Assembly: GCF_001905545.1 (NCBI RefSeq) | Contig: NZ_LIPD01000013.1 | Coordinates: 62,001-126,000, forward strand | DNA from: Streptomyces sp. CB02056 | Lineage (GTDB): Bacteria; Actinomycetota; Actinomycetes; Streptomycetales; Streptomycetaceae | Length of the DNA stretch: 64,000 bases | Direction: 5' to 3' | Shown here: piece by piece, positions 1-7,706 of the stretch | Layout: each line of letters starts with the position of its first letter | How positions within the stretch are numbered: position 1 is the stretch's first letter | The notes under the pieces: model-generated | Database searches by the model: none | What the model saw: only the letters and a program-made list of their open reading frames with translations | What the model was told of the DNA's origin: nothing | Translations under genes and position numbers: made by a program

Positions 1-452
1 CCGCCCAGCTCGCCCCGAACCCTTGCGACACAAGGGCGAGGGGCGTGTTTGGGCTTGTCAGTCGTAGGGCGTACCGTAGCCCTGCACGGGGCAGGCGTGT
101 CCGACAAGTACGGAACGTCCCCCTGGTCTTCCGGCGTGTCGTCCCGACCGCCGCCCGGGTCCGGTCCGCCGGAGCCGACGGAGCGTCACACCTCCGACGG
201 GCGGGCGATGTTCGGGTGGCTCGGCCGGGGCCCGATTGGCTTTCTCGGGGCCGGTCGGGGCAGGATTCGTACCCAGGCGGGCGGGCGGGCCTTCGACGGC
301 TCCGGCGCGCGGCATCGGGTACGGACCCGGCCTGCGACCACGCATTGCCTGCATGAGCACAGTGTGCGGACCTGCGGCCTATCCGGGTGCCCCCCGGTGG
401 GAGCACCGATGGGCCCCCGCGCACCGCAAGCGAACAGACCACAGGAGTACAC
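1..452. other. Non-coding region upstream of hup
   Basis: No open frame here has a recognisable product, and the frames present overlap on both strands with arginine/proline-rich translations typical of GC-rich shadows. A small nested inverted repeat lies at 11-45 (CGCCCC at 11-16 pairs with GGGGCG at 40-45, CCCTTG at 20-25 with CAAGGG at 31-36). It may be the terminator of a gene outside the window. The rest presumably holds the hup promoter, but no convincing -35/-10 pair was picked out. Confidence 0.5.
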
Positions 453-737
453 ATGAACCGCAGTGAGCTGGTGGCCGCGCTGTCCGAGCGCGCCGAGGTG
501 ACCCGCAAGGACGCCGACGCCGTTCTGGCCGCCTTCGCCGAGATCGTCGGCGAGGTCGTCGCCAAGGGCGACGAGAAGGTCACCATTCCCGGTTTCCTGA
601 CCTTCGAGCGCACCCACCGCGCTGCCCGCACCGCCCGCAACCCGCAGACCGGCGAGCCGATCCAGATCGCCGCGGGTTACAGCGCCAAGGTGAGCGCCGG
701 CTCCAAGCTGAAGGAAGCCGCCAAGGGCGCTGCCTGA
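453..737 (+). CDS. hup: HU family DNA-binding protein
   Basis: The 94-residue product is a short bacterial HU-type histone-like protein that binds and bends DNA as a dimer. It opens MNRSELVAALSERAEVT, shows the HU core GFLTFERTHRAARTARNP (residues about 48-65) including the arginine-rich beta-arm with the conserved RNPQTGEPI, and ends with a short basic tail. The length fits the short HU paralogue of streptomycetes rather than the long form with a lysine-rich tail. ATG at 453 follows ACAGGAG at a good distance. The in-frame extension upstream to 387 has no support. It converges on murA with a shared hairpin between them. Confidence 0.95.
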   Translation: MNRSELVAALSERAEVTRKDADAVLAAFAEIVGEVVAKGDEKVTIPGFLTFERTHRAARTARNPQTGEPIQIAAGYSAKVSAGSKLKEAAKGAA

Positions 738-755
738 GCCACCCCTTGAACGCCC

Positions 756-792
756 GAGAGGCCGGGCTCCCCACTGGGGAGCCCGGCCTCTC
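756..792. terminator. Bidirectional terminator between hup and murA
   Basis: A perfect 17-bp inverted repeat (756-772 and 776-792) with a 3-nt loop lies between two convergent genes, 19 bp after the hup stop and 20 bp before the murA stop. There is no T-run, as is common for Streptomyces terminators. Confidence 0.9.
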
Positions 793-812
793 GCCGTTGA
801 GTGCTCGGACCG

Positions 813-2153
813 TCAGGCGTCGACCAGCTGCTCGCTGGGCAGCTCGACGTGGGCGCCCAGGTCGCGCAGCTTGTCCATGAAGTTCTCGTAGCCGCGGTTG
901 ATCAGGTCGATGCCGTGCACGGTCGAGGTGCCCTCGGCCGCCAGCGCCGCGATCAGGTACGAGAAGCCGCCGCGCAGGTCCGGGATGACCAGCTCGGAGC
1001 CGATCAGCTTGGACGGGCCGGAGACGACCGCGGAGTGCAGGAAGTTGCGGGCCCCGAAGCGGCACGGGGTGCCGCCCAGGCACTCGCGGTAGAGCTGGAT
1101 GTGCGCGCCCATCTGGTTCAGCGCGCCGGTGAAGCCGAGCCGCGACTCGTACACCGTCTCGTGGACGATGGACAGGCCGGTGGCCTGGGTCAGCGCGACC
1201 ACCAGCGGCTGCTGCCAGTCGGTCTGGAAGCCCGGGTGCACGTCGGTCTCCAGGGCGATCGCCTTGAGCTCGCCGCCCGGGTGCCAGAAGCGGATGCCCT
1301 CGTCGTCCACCTCGAAGGCGCCGCCGACCTTCCGGAAGGTGTTCAGGAAGGTCATCATCTCCAGCTGGCGGGCGCCGCGGACGTAGATGTCGCCCTTGGT
1401 CGCCAGCGCCGCGCAGGCCCAGGAGGCGGCCTCCAGGCGGTCCGGCAGCGCGCGGTGGTTGTAGCCGTTCAGCTCGTCCACACCGGTGATCAGGATCGTC
1501 CGGTCGGTGCCCAGGGTGATGATCGCGCCCATCTTCTGCAGCACGCAGATCAGGTCGACGATCTCCGGCTCGATGGCCGCGTTGCGCAGCTCGGTGACGC
1601 CCTCGGCGAGCACCGCCGTGAGCAGCACCTGCTCGGTCGCACCGACCGAGGGGTAGGGCAGCTCGATCTTGGTGCCGCGCAGCCGCTGCGGGGCCACCAG
1701 GTAGGTGCCCTGCGGGTGCTTCTCGATGCTGGCGCCGAACTGGCGCAGCACCTCGAAGTGGAAGTCGACGGGGCGGCCGCCGATGTCGCAGCCGCCCAGG
1801 CCGGGGATGAAGGCGTGGCCGAGGCGGTGCAGCAGCGGGCCGCAGAACAGGATCGGGATCCGCGAGGAGCCGGCGTGCGCGTCGATGTCCGCGACGTTGG
1901 CGCTCTCGACGTGCGAGGGGTCGAGGATCAGCTCGCCGTCCTCGTCACCGGTGCGCACGGTCACGCCGTGCAGCTGCAGCAGGCCGCGGACCACCTTGAC
2001 GTCGCGGATGTCCGGGACGTTGCGCAGTCTGCTGGGGCCCTGCCCGAGGAGGGCGGCGACCATGGCCTTGGGCACCAGGTTCTTCGCTCCGCGGACGCGG
2101 ATCTCGCCTTCGAGCGGGTTTCCGCCGTGGACCAGCAGGACGTCGTCGGTCAT
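813..2153 (-). CDS. murA: UDP-N-acetylglucosamine 1-carboxyvinyltransferase
   Basis: MurA transfers the enolpyruvyl group of phosphoenolpyruvate to UDP-GlcNAc, the first committed step of peptidoglycan synthesis, in the cytoplasm. The 446-residue product has the N-terminal RGAKN substrate-binding motif at residues 21-25 and the catalytic loop GGCDIGGRPVDFH. The active-site cysteine is near residue 122, so this is the fosfomycin-target type and not the Asp variant. Length is normal for the family. The start is ATG at 2153 (MTDDVLLVHGG). A much longer in-frame extension to 3482 crosses the divergent yqgE gene and is not real. Position next to hup is conserved in streptomycetes. Confidence 0.96.
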   Translation of the reverse strand: MTDDVLLVHGGNPLEGEIRVRGAKNLVPKAMVAALLGQGPSRLRNVPDIRDVKVVRGLLQLHGVTVRTGDEDGELILDPSHVESANVADIDAHAGSSRIPILFCGPLLHRLGHAFIPGLGGCDIGGRPVDFHFEVLRQFGASIEKHPQGTYLVAPQRLRGTKIELPYPSVGATEQVLLTAVLAEGVTELRNAAIEPEIVDLICVLQKMGAIITLGTDRTILITGVDELNGYNHRALPDRLEAASWACAALATKGDIYVRGARQLEMMTFLNTFRKVGGAFEVDDEGIRFWHPGGELKAIALETDVHPGFQTDWQQPLVVALTQATGLSIVHETVYESRLGFTGALNQMGAHIQLYRECLGGTPCRFGARNFLHSAVVSGPSKLIGSELVIPDLRGGFSYLIAALAAEGTSTVHGIDLINRGYENFMDKLRDLGAHVELPSEQLVDA

Positions 2154-2453
2154 CGTTCTCGCAATCCGGGGTGCCAGAGGAGTCGGGGGGAGGGCTCCGG
2201 GAGAGAGCCGGTGGTGGACCGGTCGTACGGGCGCGTTCGGGCCCCCGGCGAAACCGAGTCGGCACCGTATAAAGGCGTCCACCAGACGTAGATGGTAGTA
2301 GGCGTGCCGTTGGTTCCCGTGAGCCTCTCCCGTGATGGTGCTCTCTCCGGGCCCGGGCCCGCCCCCCGGTACGGCCGTACGGGTGTTCGTGGGCGTGGCC
2401 GTTTCCGGGCGTTGCGGTGTCCGAGCGGTGCGGTTCTGCGGGATCATGTGGGC
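2154..2453. promoter_or_regulatory. Divergent promoter region of murA and yqgE-like gene
   Basis: These 300 bases separate two divergent genes and must contain both promoters. A TTATAC-like -10 candidate for murA reads on the minus strand near 2270. No operator could be named and no gene is seen. Confidence 0.45.
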
Positions 2454-3038
2454 ATGACGGCGGCCCATTCGCACGGAGGCCGGTCCCACACCGGCCGTCT
2501 GCTCGTCGCGACGCCCCTGCTCACCGACCCGAACTTCGCGCGGGCGGTGGTGCTGCTCCTCGACCACGACGTCGAGGGGGCGCTCGGCGTGGTCCTGAAC
2601 CGGCCGACGCCGGTCGAGGTGGGCAGTGTGCTGGACGGCTGGAACAGACTCGTCGGACAGCCGGCCGTGGTGTTCCAGGGCGGCCCGGTGGCGCTGGACT
2701 CGGCGCTCGGCCTCGCGGTGGCGCCGGGGGAGCCGGGCACCGGCGAGCCGCTCGGCTGGCGCCGGGTGCACGGCGCGATCGGCCTGGTGGACCTGGAGGC
2801 GCCGCCCGAGGTGCTGGCCGGCGAACTGGGCAGCCTGCGGATCTTCGCCGGGTACGCCGGGTGGTCGCCGGGGCAGCTGGAGGCGGAGCTGGAGAGCGGC
2901 GCCTGGTACCTGGTGGACTGCGAGCCGGGGGACGTCTCCAGCCCCGAGCCGGAGCGGCTGTGGCGCTCGGTGCTGCGCCGCCAGCGCGGCCCGCTCGCCC
3001 TGCTGGCGACCTACCCGGACGACCCGACGATGAACTGA
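2454..3038 (+). CDS. YqgE/AlgH family protein
   Basis: A 194-residue cytoplasmic protein of the YqgE/AlgH family (DUF179), whose biochemical role is unsettled. The family signatures are present: GRLLVATPLLTDPNFARAVV near the N-terminus, GALGVVLNRPT in the middle, then FQGGPV, and RIFAGYAGWSPGQLEAEL with GAWY downstream. ATG at 2454 is chosen because homology starts about 10 residues later. The in-frame extension to 2292 runs into the promoter region. It is divergent from murA and followed 63 bp later by the DUF3039 gene. Confidence 0.88.
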   Translation: MTAAHSHGGRSHTGRLLVATPLLTDPNFARAVVLLLDHDVEGALGVVLNRPTPVEVGSVLDGWNRLVGQPAVVFQGGPVALDSALGLAVAPGEPGTGEPLGWRRVHGAIGLVDLEAPPEVLAGELGSLRIFAGYAGWSPGQLEAELESGAWYLVDCEPGDVSSPEPERLWRSVLRRQRGPLALLATYPDDPTMN

Positions 3039-3101
3039 GCCGACCGGCCCGGAGCCGCGACACTGGCCGGGTTTCCGGAGGCGCCCATAGACTTGGCACC
3101 C

Positions 3102-3380
3102 ATGAGCACTCTTGAGCCCGAGCGCGGCCTCGGCACCGGCACCCTGGTCGAGCCCGTCCCGCAGGTGTCCCACGGGGACGGCGACCACGAGCGCTTCGCG
3201 CACTACGTCCAGAAGGACAAGATCATGGAGAGCGCGCTCTCGGGGTCCCCCGTGGTGGCGCTCTGCGGCAAGGTGTGGGTGCCCGGCCGCGACCCGAAGA
3301 AGTACCCGGTCTGCCCGATGTGCAAGGAGATCTACGACGGCATCGGCAAGCCGCAGGGCGGCGACGGCGACAAGAAGTAG
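3102..3380 (+). CDS. DUF3039 domain protein
   Basis: A 92-residue actinobacterial protein of unknown function matching the DUF3039 pattern. The centre reads ERFAHYVQKDKIMESAL and ALCGKVWVP, then YPVCPMCKEIY near the C-terminus, giving one isolated Cys plus a CxxC that could bind a metal. ATG at 3102 is preferred over ATG at 3093 because the MSTLEPERG opening is usual for the family. The gene lies 63 bp after the yqgE-like gene in the same direction and may be cotranscribed. Function cannot be inferred. Confidence 0.82.
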   Translation: MSTLEPERGLGTGTLVEPVPQVSHGDGDHERFAHYVQKDKIMESALSGSPVVALCGKVWVPGRDPKKYPVCPMCKEIYDGIGKPQGGDGDKK

Positions 3381-3409
3381 TCCGCGGCGCCCCGCACAAC
3401 GCCGTTTTG

Positions 3410-3445
3410 CATAGCACCAGGGTTCCCCTGGTGGTCTATGCCAAT
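3410..3445. promoter_or_regulatory. DasR-like (dre) operator inside a hairpin upstream of hexosaminidase
   Basis: The stretch 3430-3445 reads GGTGGTCTATGCCAAT and fits the DasR responsive element (core TGGTCTAGACCA) with two core mismatches. It overlaps a larger inverted repeat: CACCAGGG at 3415-3422 with CCCTGGTG at 3426-3433, flanked by CATAG at 3410 and CTATG ending at 3440. The hexosaminidase ATG is 26 bp downstream, so a bound repressor would block transcription. The hairpin could also terminate the preceding gene. Confidence 0.65.
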
Positions 3446-3471
3446 CGCCGGGGCGTGGGCAGGATGTCGGA

Positions 3472-5082
3472 ATGGACCTCATTCCCGCACCTTCGAGTGC
3501 CGCCCGCCGCCCGGACGAGGACTATCCGCTCGACGCCGCCACCACGCTGACCGCACCCCCCGCGCTGGCCGACGCCGAGCGCTGGCTGCGGGCCACGCTG
3601 TCCGCCGCCACCGGGCTGCCGCTCGGCCCGGGCCGGCCAGGCGCGGGCATCGAGCTGGTCCAGGACGGGACGCTCGCCGCCGAGGCGTACCGGATCACGG
3701 TGCGCCCCGGCCACGCCCTGCTCGCCGCGGGCGGCCCGGCCGGCGCGCTGTGGGGCGCGCAGACCCTGCGGCAGCTGCTCGGGCCGGACGCCTACCGCCG
3801 CTCGCCGCTGCGCCACGAGGGCTGGGTGCTGCCCGGCGCCGACATCGAGGACGCCCCCCGGTTCGGCTGGCGCGGCGCGCTGCTCGACGTCGCCCGGCAC
3901 TTCCTGCCCAAGGCGGACGTGCTGCGCTTCGTCGACCTGCTGGCCGCGCACAAGCTCAACGTGCTGCACCTGCACCTGACCGACGACCAGGGGTGGCGGG
4001 TCGAGATCAAGCGCTACCCGAGGCTGACCGCGCGCGGTTCCTGGCGGGACCGCTCGATGGTCGGGTACCGGGCCGGACAGCGCCGCGACGACCGCCCGCA
4101 CGGCGGCTTCTACACCCAGGACGACCTGCGCGAGATCGTCGCCTACGCGGCCGCCCGCGGGATCACCGTCGTCCCGGAGATCGACCTGCCCGGCCACACC
4201 CAGGCCGCCGTCGCGGCCTACCCCGAACTGGGCAACACCGACGTGGTGGACACCGCCGCGCTCGGGGTGTGGACCGACTGGGGGGTGAGCCACAACGTGC
4301 TCAACGCCTCCGAGGAGACCCTGCGCTTCTTCGAGGGCGTGCTGGAGGAGGTCCTGGAGCTCTTCCCGTCCGAGTTCGTCCACCTCGGCGGCGACGAGTG
4401 CCCCAAGGAGCAGTGGAAGGACAGCGCCGCCGCGCAGGCGCGGATCCGCGAGCTGGGCCTGGCCAACGAGGACGAACTGCAGAGCCACCTGATCCGGCAC
4501 TTCGACCGCTGGCTGGCCGAGCGCGGCCGCCGGCTGATCGGCTGGGACGAGATCCTGGAGGGCGGGCTCGCGCCCGGCGCCGCGGTCTCCTCCTGGCGCG
4601 GCTTCGGCGGCGGGATCGCCGCCGCGAAGGCCGGGCACGACGTGGTGATGTGCCCCGAGCAGCACGTCTACTTCGACCACCGGCAGGCGGACGGGCCGGA
4701 CGAGCCGATCCCGGTCGGCTTCGTGCGCACGCTGGAGGACGTCTACCGGTTCGAGCCCGTCCCGAAGCAGCTGGACGAGGCCGCCGCCCGGCACGTGATC
4801 GGCACCCAGGCCAACCTGTGGAGCGAGTTCATGGACAGCGCCCGGGACATCGACTACCGGGCCTTCCCCCGGCTGGTCGCCTTCGCCGAGGTCGCCTGGT
4901 CCGCGCTGCCCGCCGAGCCGGCCGAGCGGGACTTCGCCGGTTTCGAGCGGCGGCTGACGACCCACCTGAAGGCGCTGGACGCGCTCGGCGTCGAGTACCG
5001 CCCGGCCGACGGGCCGCACCCGTGGCAGCGCTGGCCCGCGCCGGCCGGCCGGCCGATCGAGGGCCCGCCGCCGGTCCGTTAG
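3472..5082 (+). CDS. Beta-N-acetylhexosaminidase, glycoside hydrolase family 20
   Basis: A 536-residue enzyme that removes terminal GlcNAc from chitobiose or glycans. An N-terminal GH20b-like domain (about 1-120) precedes the catalytic TIM barrel. The barrel shows LNVLHLHLTDDQGWR, VPEIDLPGH, the catalytic pair D308-E309 in HLGGDECPKEQW, and a late QANLWSEF aromatic motif. No signal peptide is visible, so it probably acts in the cytoplasm on imported chito-oligomers, although the Ser/Ala-rich start leaves some doubt. The DasR-like site just upstream and the nag genes at the right end of the window support a role in GlcNAc catabolism. The start is ATG at 3472. Confidence 0.93.
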   Translation: MDLIPAPSSAARRPDEDYPLDAATTLTAPPALADAERWLRATLSAATGLPLGPGRPGAGIELVQDGTLAAEAYRITVRPGHALLAAGGPAGALWGAQTLRQLLGPDAYRRSPLRHEGWVLPGADIEDAPRFGWRGALLDVARHFLPKADVLRFVDLLAAHKLNVLHLHLTDDQGWRVEIKRYPRLTARGSWRDRSMVGYRAGQRRDDRPHGGFYTQDDLREIVAYAAARGITVVPEIDLPGHTQAAVAAYPELGNTDVVDTAALGVWTDWGVSHNVLNASEETLRFFEGVLEEVLELFPSEFVHLGGDECPKEQWKDSAAAQARIRELGLANEDELQSHLIRHFDRWLAERGRRLIGWDEILEGGLAPGAAVSSWRGFGGGIAAAKAGHDVVMCPEQHVYFDHRQADGPDEPIPVGFVRTLEDVYRFEPVPKQLDEAAARHVIGTQANLWSEFMDSARDIDYRAFPRLVAFAEVAWSALPAEPAERDFAGFERRLTTHLKALDALGVEYRPADGPHPWQRWPAPAGRPIEGPPPVR

Positions 5083-5134
5083 GGCGTGTCCCGGGGGCCC
5101 TTTCCGGGGCCGCCGGGACCCCCGTGACACGCCC
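5082..5134. terminator. Terminator after hexosaminidase
   Basis: An inverted repeat of about 19 bp (5082-5100 with 5115-5134, two imperfections) begins on the last base of the hexosaminidase stop codon and would end its transcript. Confidence 0.8.
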
Positions 5135-5424
5135 CGGTCGTGCTGACCGGGAACTTCTGAGCGGTCATCGGACGTCAAGAACTGATGAACATCTGCCCTG
5201 GCCCGGAGCGGGTCGGGGCAGATACCGCCCGGTATCGGTCCCAATCGGGCAGCCCCGTTCACCGGCCCCGAAATGATCATCGAGCATTGTGTGCCAGAGT
5301 TGCCCAACCCGGCCCGATCGCCCGTACCCTACGGGCCAGGCCGGGCTGCTGACGCAGGACGGCACGGCCGCAGGCCGGCGGGCGGCAGGCGATCGATGAG
5401 CAAGTGGAGCACGGTGGGACCCAG
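5135..5424 (+). promoter_or_regulatory. Non-coding leader and probable promoter of the xanthine-dehydrogenase-like operon
   Basis: No gene is seen. A weak promoter candidate is TTGCCC (5300-5305) with TACCCT (5325-5330), 19 bp apart. The region 5265-5290 is locally AT-richer. The evidence is positional more than sequence-based. Confidence 0.35.
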
Positions 5425-6306
5425 GTGAACCGGACGATCATGCTGCCGGCCTCCCTCGACGAGGCCGTCGACGCGCTGGCCGCCGCTCCGGCCGCGGTAC
5501 CGGTGGCCGGAGCCACCGACCTGATGGAGGCCGTCAACGCCGGCCGCTTGCGCCCCGCCGCCCTGGTCGGCCTCGGCCGGATCACCGAACTGCGGGGCTG
5601 GCGCTACGAGGACGGCGGCACCGCCGTCCTCGGCGCCGGACTCACCCACGCCCGGATGGACCGCCCCGACTTCGCCGCGCTCATCCCCGCGCTCGCCGAC
5701 GCCGCCCGCACCGCCGGCCCGCCGCAGGTCCGCAACGTCGGCACCCTCGGCGGGAACATCGTCACCGCCGCCCCGGCCGGCGACACCCTCCCGGTGCTCA
5801 CCGCGCTGGAGGCCGGCGTCACCCTGACCCGGGCCGGGGGCACCCGCGAGGTGCCGGTCAGTCACCTGCTCACCGGACTCGACCCGGTGCGCCCCGGCGA
5901 ACTGCTCACCTGGGTGCGCGTCCCGCTGCTGCACGCCCCGCAGGTCTTCCTCAAGGCCACCGGCCGCAGCGGCCCGGCCCGCGCCACCGCCTCCGTCGCC
6001 CTCGTCCTCGACCCGGCCAGGCGCTCGGTGCGCTGCGCCGTCGGGGCCGTCGCGCCGGTGCCGCTGCGCCCGCTGGAGGCCGAGGCCTGGGTCGCCGGCT
6101 GCATCGACTGGGACGGCAGCCGGGAGATCGACCCGGCCGCGACCGCCGCCTTCGGCGAGTACGTGGCCGCCGCCTGCGTCCCCGACGACTACGGCGCCGA
6201 GGGCGCCTGGGAGGCCGTGACCGAGGGGCCGACAGCGGCCGCCGTTCGGCTGCGGCGTACCGTATCGGTGCTGGCCCGACGGGCGCTGGGAAGGGTGCTG
6301 AAGTGA
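5425..6306 (+). CDS. FAD-binding subunit of a xanthine-dehydrogenase-family complex
   Basis: The medium (FAD) subunit of a molybdenum hydroxylase-type complex, 293 residues, passing electrons from the Fe-S subunit to FAD. Near the N-terminus VPVAGATDLMEAVN is the flavin-pyrophosphate loop, followed by GAGLTHARM and the second flavin motif VRNVGTLGGNIVTAAPAGDTLPVL. A CO-dehydrogenase flavoprotein C-terminal-type domain completes it. GTG at 5425 is chosen because GGTGGGA lies just upstream. GTG at 5404 is an alternative. It overlaps the next gene by 4 bases (GTGA), so the three subunits form one operon. Confidence 0.88.
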   Translation: MNRTIMLPASLDEAVDALAAAPAAVPVAGATDLMEAVNAGRLRPAALVGLGRITELRGWRYEDGGTAVLGAGLTHARMDRPDFAALIPALADAARTAGPPQVRNVGTLGGNIVTAAPAGDTLPVLTALEAGVTLTRAGGTREVPVSHLLTGLDPVRPGELLTWVRVPLLHAPQVFLKATGRSGPARATASVALVLDPARRSVRCAVGAVAPVPLRPLEAEAWVAGCIDWDGSREIDPAATAAFGEYVAAACVPDDYGAEGAWEAVTEGPTAAAVRLRRTVSVLARRALGRVLK

Positions 6307-7706
6307 CCACAGACCCCATCGAGACCCTCGACGCCGACCCGCTCGGCCTCTCCCCGCAGGTCAGCCGCGAGCTGCGCCCGTGCGCCTCGTACACGCTGCG
6401 GGTCAACGGTTTCGAACGGCCCGTCACCGACGCCTGGATCGGCGAGAGCCTGCTCTACGTGCTGCGCGAGCGGCTCGGCCTGGCCGGCGCCAAGGACGGC
6501 TGCGAGCAGGGCGAGTGCGGGGCCTGCTCGGTGCAGGTGGACGGCCAGCTGGTGGCCGGCTGCCTGGTGCCCGCCGCGCTGGCCGCCGACAGCGAGATCA
6601 ACACCGTCGAGGGCCTGTCGGCCGCCGGCGGTGCGAGCGCCGTCCAGCAGGCGCTGGCCGCCTCCGGCGCCGTCCAGTGCGGCTACTGCACCCCCGGCAT
6701 GGCGATGGCGGTGCACGACCTGCTCCAACGCAACCACCGGCCCACCGAGGTGGAGGCCCGTCAGGCCCTGTGCGGCAACCTCTGCCGCTGCACCGGCTAC
6801 CGGGGCGTGCTGGCCGCCGTCCAGACCGTCGCGGACGCCCGCGCGCTGGAGGCCGAGCAGGCGGAGGAGGCCGCCGAGGCCGCCGCCGCGCAGGCCGCCG
6901 CCGAGGCGCCGGCCGAGCCGGTCGCCGAGCCGGTCGCCGAGCCGCCCGCCGCACGGCCGGCGGAGGCGCCGATCGAGCCCGGGCAGGCCGTCGAGCCGCC
7001 GGTCTACGCCGACGCCGGGGACTGGATCGAGCACGTCCCGCAGCAGGCCGTCGAGCAGCAGCCCGTCCCGCAGCAGCCCGTCCCGCAGCAGCCCGTCGAG
7101 CAGCACGCCGTCCCGCAGCACGCCGTCGGGCAGCCGGGCGTCGGGCCGGCCCCGGCCGGAGTGCCGTACGGCGACCCCCAGGGCGGCTACGACACCGGCG
7201 TGTACGACACCACCGTGCTGGCCCCGATCCGGGACGCCATCCCCGCCCAGGCCGCCGACGAGCAGGTGTACTACCCGCCGCAGGGCTACCCCGAGCAGCC
7301 CTACCAGGCCACCCCCGCGCACGGCACCTACCTGCCCTACCCGGACGGCCACCAGCAGCAGAACGGCTACGACACCGGGTACGACGCCCCGGTCTACGAG
7401 CCCACCCCGGCGCACGGCACCCCGCTGCCCGGCGCCGGCTACGACGGCACGCCGCCGCACGGCACGCCCGCGCACGGCACCCCGCTGCCCGGCACCGGCT
7501 ACGACGGCACGCCGCCGCACGGCACGCCCGCGCACGGCACCCCGCTGCCCGGCACCGTTTACGACGGCACGCCGCCGCACGGCACCCCGTACCCCGCTCC
7601 GCACCCGCACGGTGCCCCGGCCGAGGGCGGCGCCCCGGCCGGTGTCCCGTACGGGGCCACCCCCGCCCACGGCATCCGGCTCCCCGAGGACGACCACGCA
7701 TCATGA
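6303..7706 (+). CDS. [2Fe-2S] subunit of a xanthine-dehydrogenase-family complex with long repeat tail
   Basis: The small subunit holds two [2Fe-2S] clusters. The plant-ferredoxin-like cluster is GCEQGECGACSVQVDG and the helical-bundle cluster is QCGYCTPGMAM with CGNLCRCTGY, all within the first 180 residues. Family members normally stop at 160-200 residues. This one continues to 467 with an Ala/Glu/Pro segment, a PVPQQ-rich segment and tandem GYDGTPPHGTPAHGTPLPGT units. The tail has no recognisable domain, is predicted to be disordered and is rich in His and Pro. GTG at 6303 overlaps the FAD gene, and the stop overlaps the next ATG. The tail does not disturb the reading frame, so it is probably translated. 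Confidence 0.9.
   Translation: MTTDPIETLDADPLGLSPQVSRELRPCASYTLRVNGFERPVTDAWIGESLLYVLRERLGLAGAKDGCEQGECGACSVQVDGQLVAGCLVPAALAADSEINTVEGLSAAGGASAVQQALAASGAVQCGYCTPGMAMAVHDLLQRNHRPTEVEARQALCGNLCRCTGYRGVLAAVQTVADARALEAEQAEEAAEAAAAQAAAEAPAEPVAEPVAEPPAARPAEAPIEPGQAVEPPVYADAGDWIEHVPQQAVEQQPVPQQPVPQQPVEQHAVPQHAVGQPGVGPAPAGVPYGDPQGGYDTGVYDTTVLAPIRDAIPAQAADEQVYYPPQGYPEQPYQATPAHGTYLPYPDGHQQQNGYDTGYDAPVYEPTPAHGTPLPGAGYDGTPPHGTPAHGTPLPGTGYDGTPPHGTPAHGTPLPGTVYDGTPPHGTPYPAPHPHGAPAEGGAPAGVPYGATPAHGIRLPEDDHAS
7408..7590 (+). repeat. In-frame 60-bp tandem repeat
   Basis: Units 7441-7500 and 7501-7560 are nearly identical (60 bp each, 20 codons), with partial units before and after. The period is a multiple of three, so copy-number change would alter tail length without frameshift. 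The encoded unit is GYDGTPPHGTPAHGTPLPGT. Confidence 0.92.

Noticed and set aside
45..617. Frames overlapping the hup promoter and gene on both strands
   Set aside because: All are arginine/proline-rich and overlap each other and the supported hup gene.
801..2291. Long plus-strand open frame opposite murA
   Set aside because: It is the antisense shadow of murA. Its translation is Val/Asp/Gln-rich with no family motif, whereas the minus strand has all MurA motifs.
7408..7590. Regular 60-bp repeats as a CRISPR array
   Set aside because: The repeats abut without spacers, are in frame and encode a peptide repeat inside a real gene.
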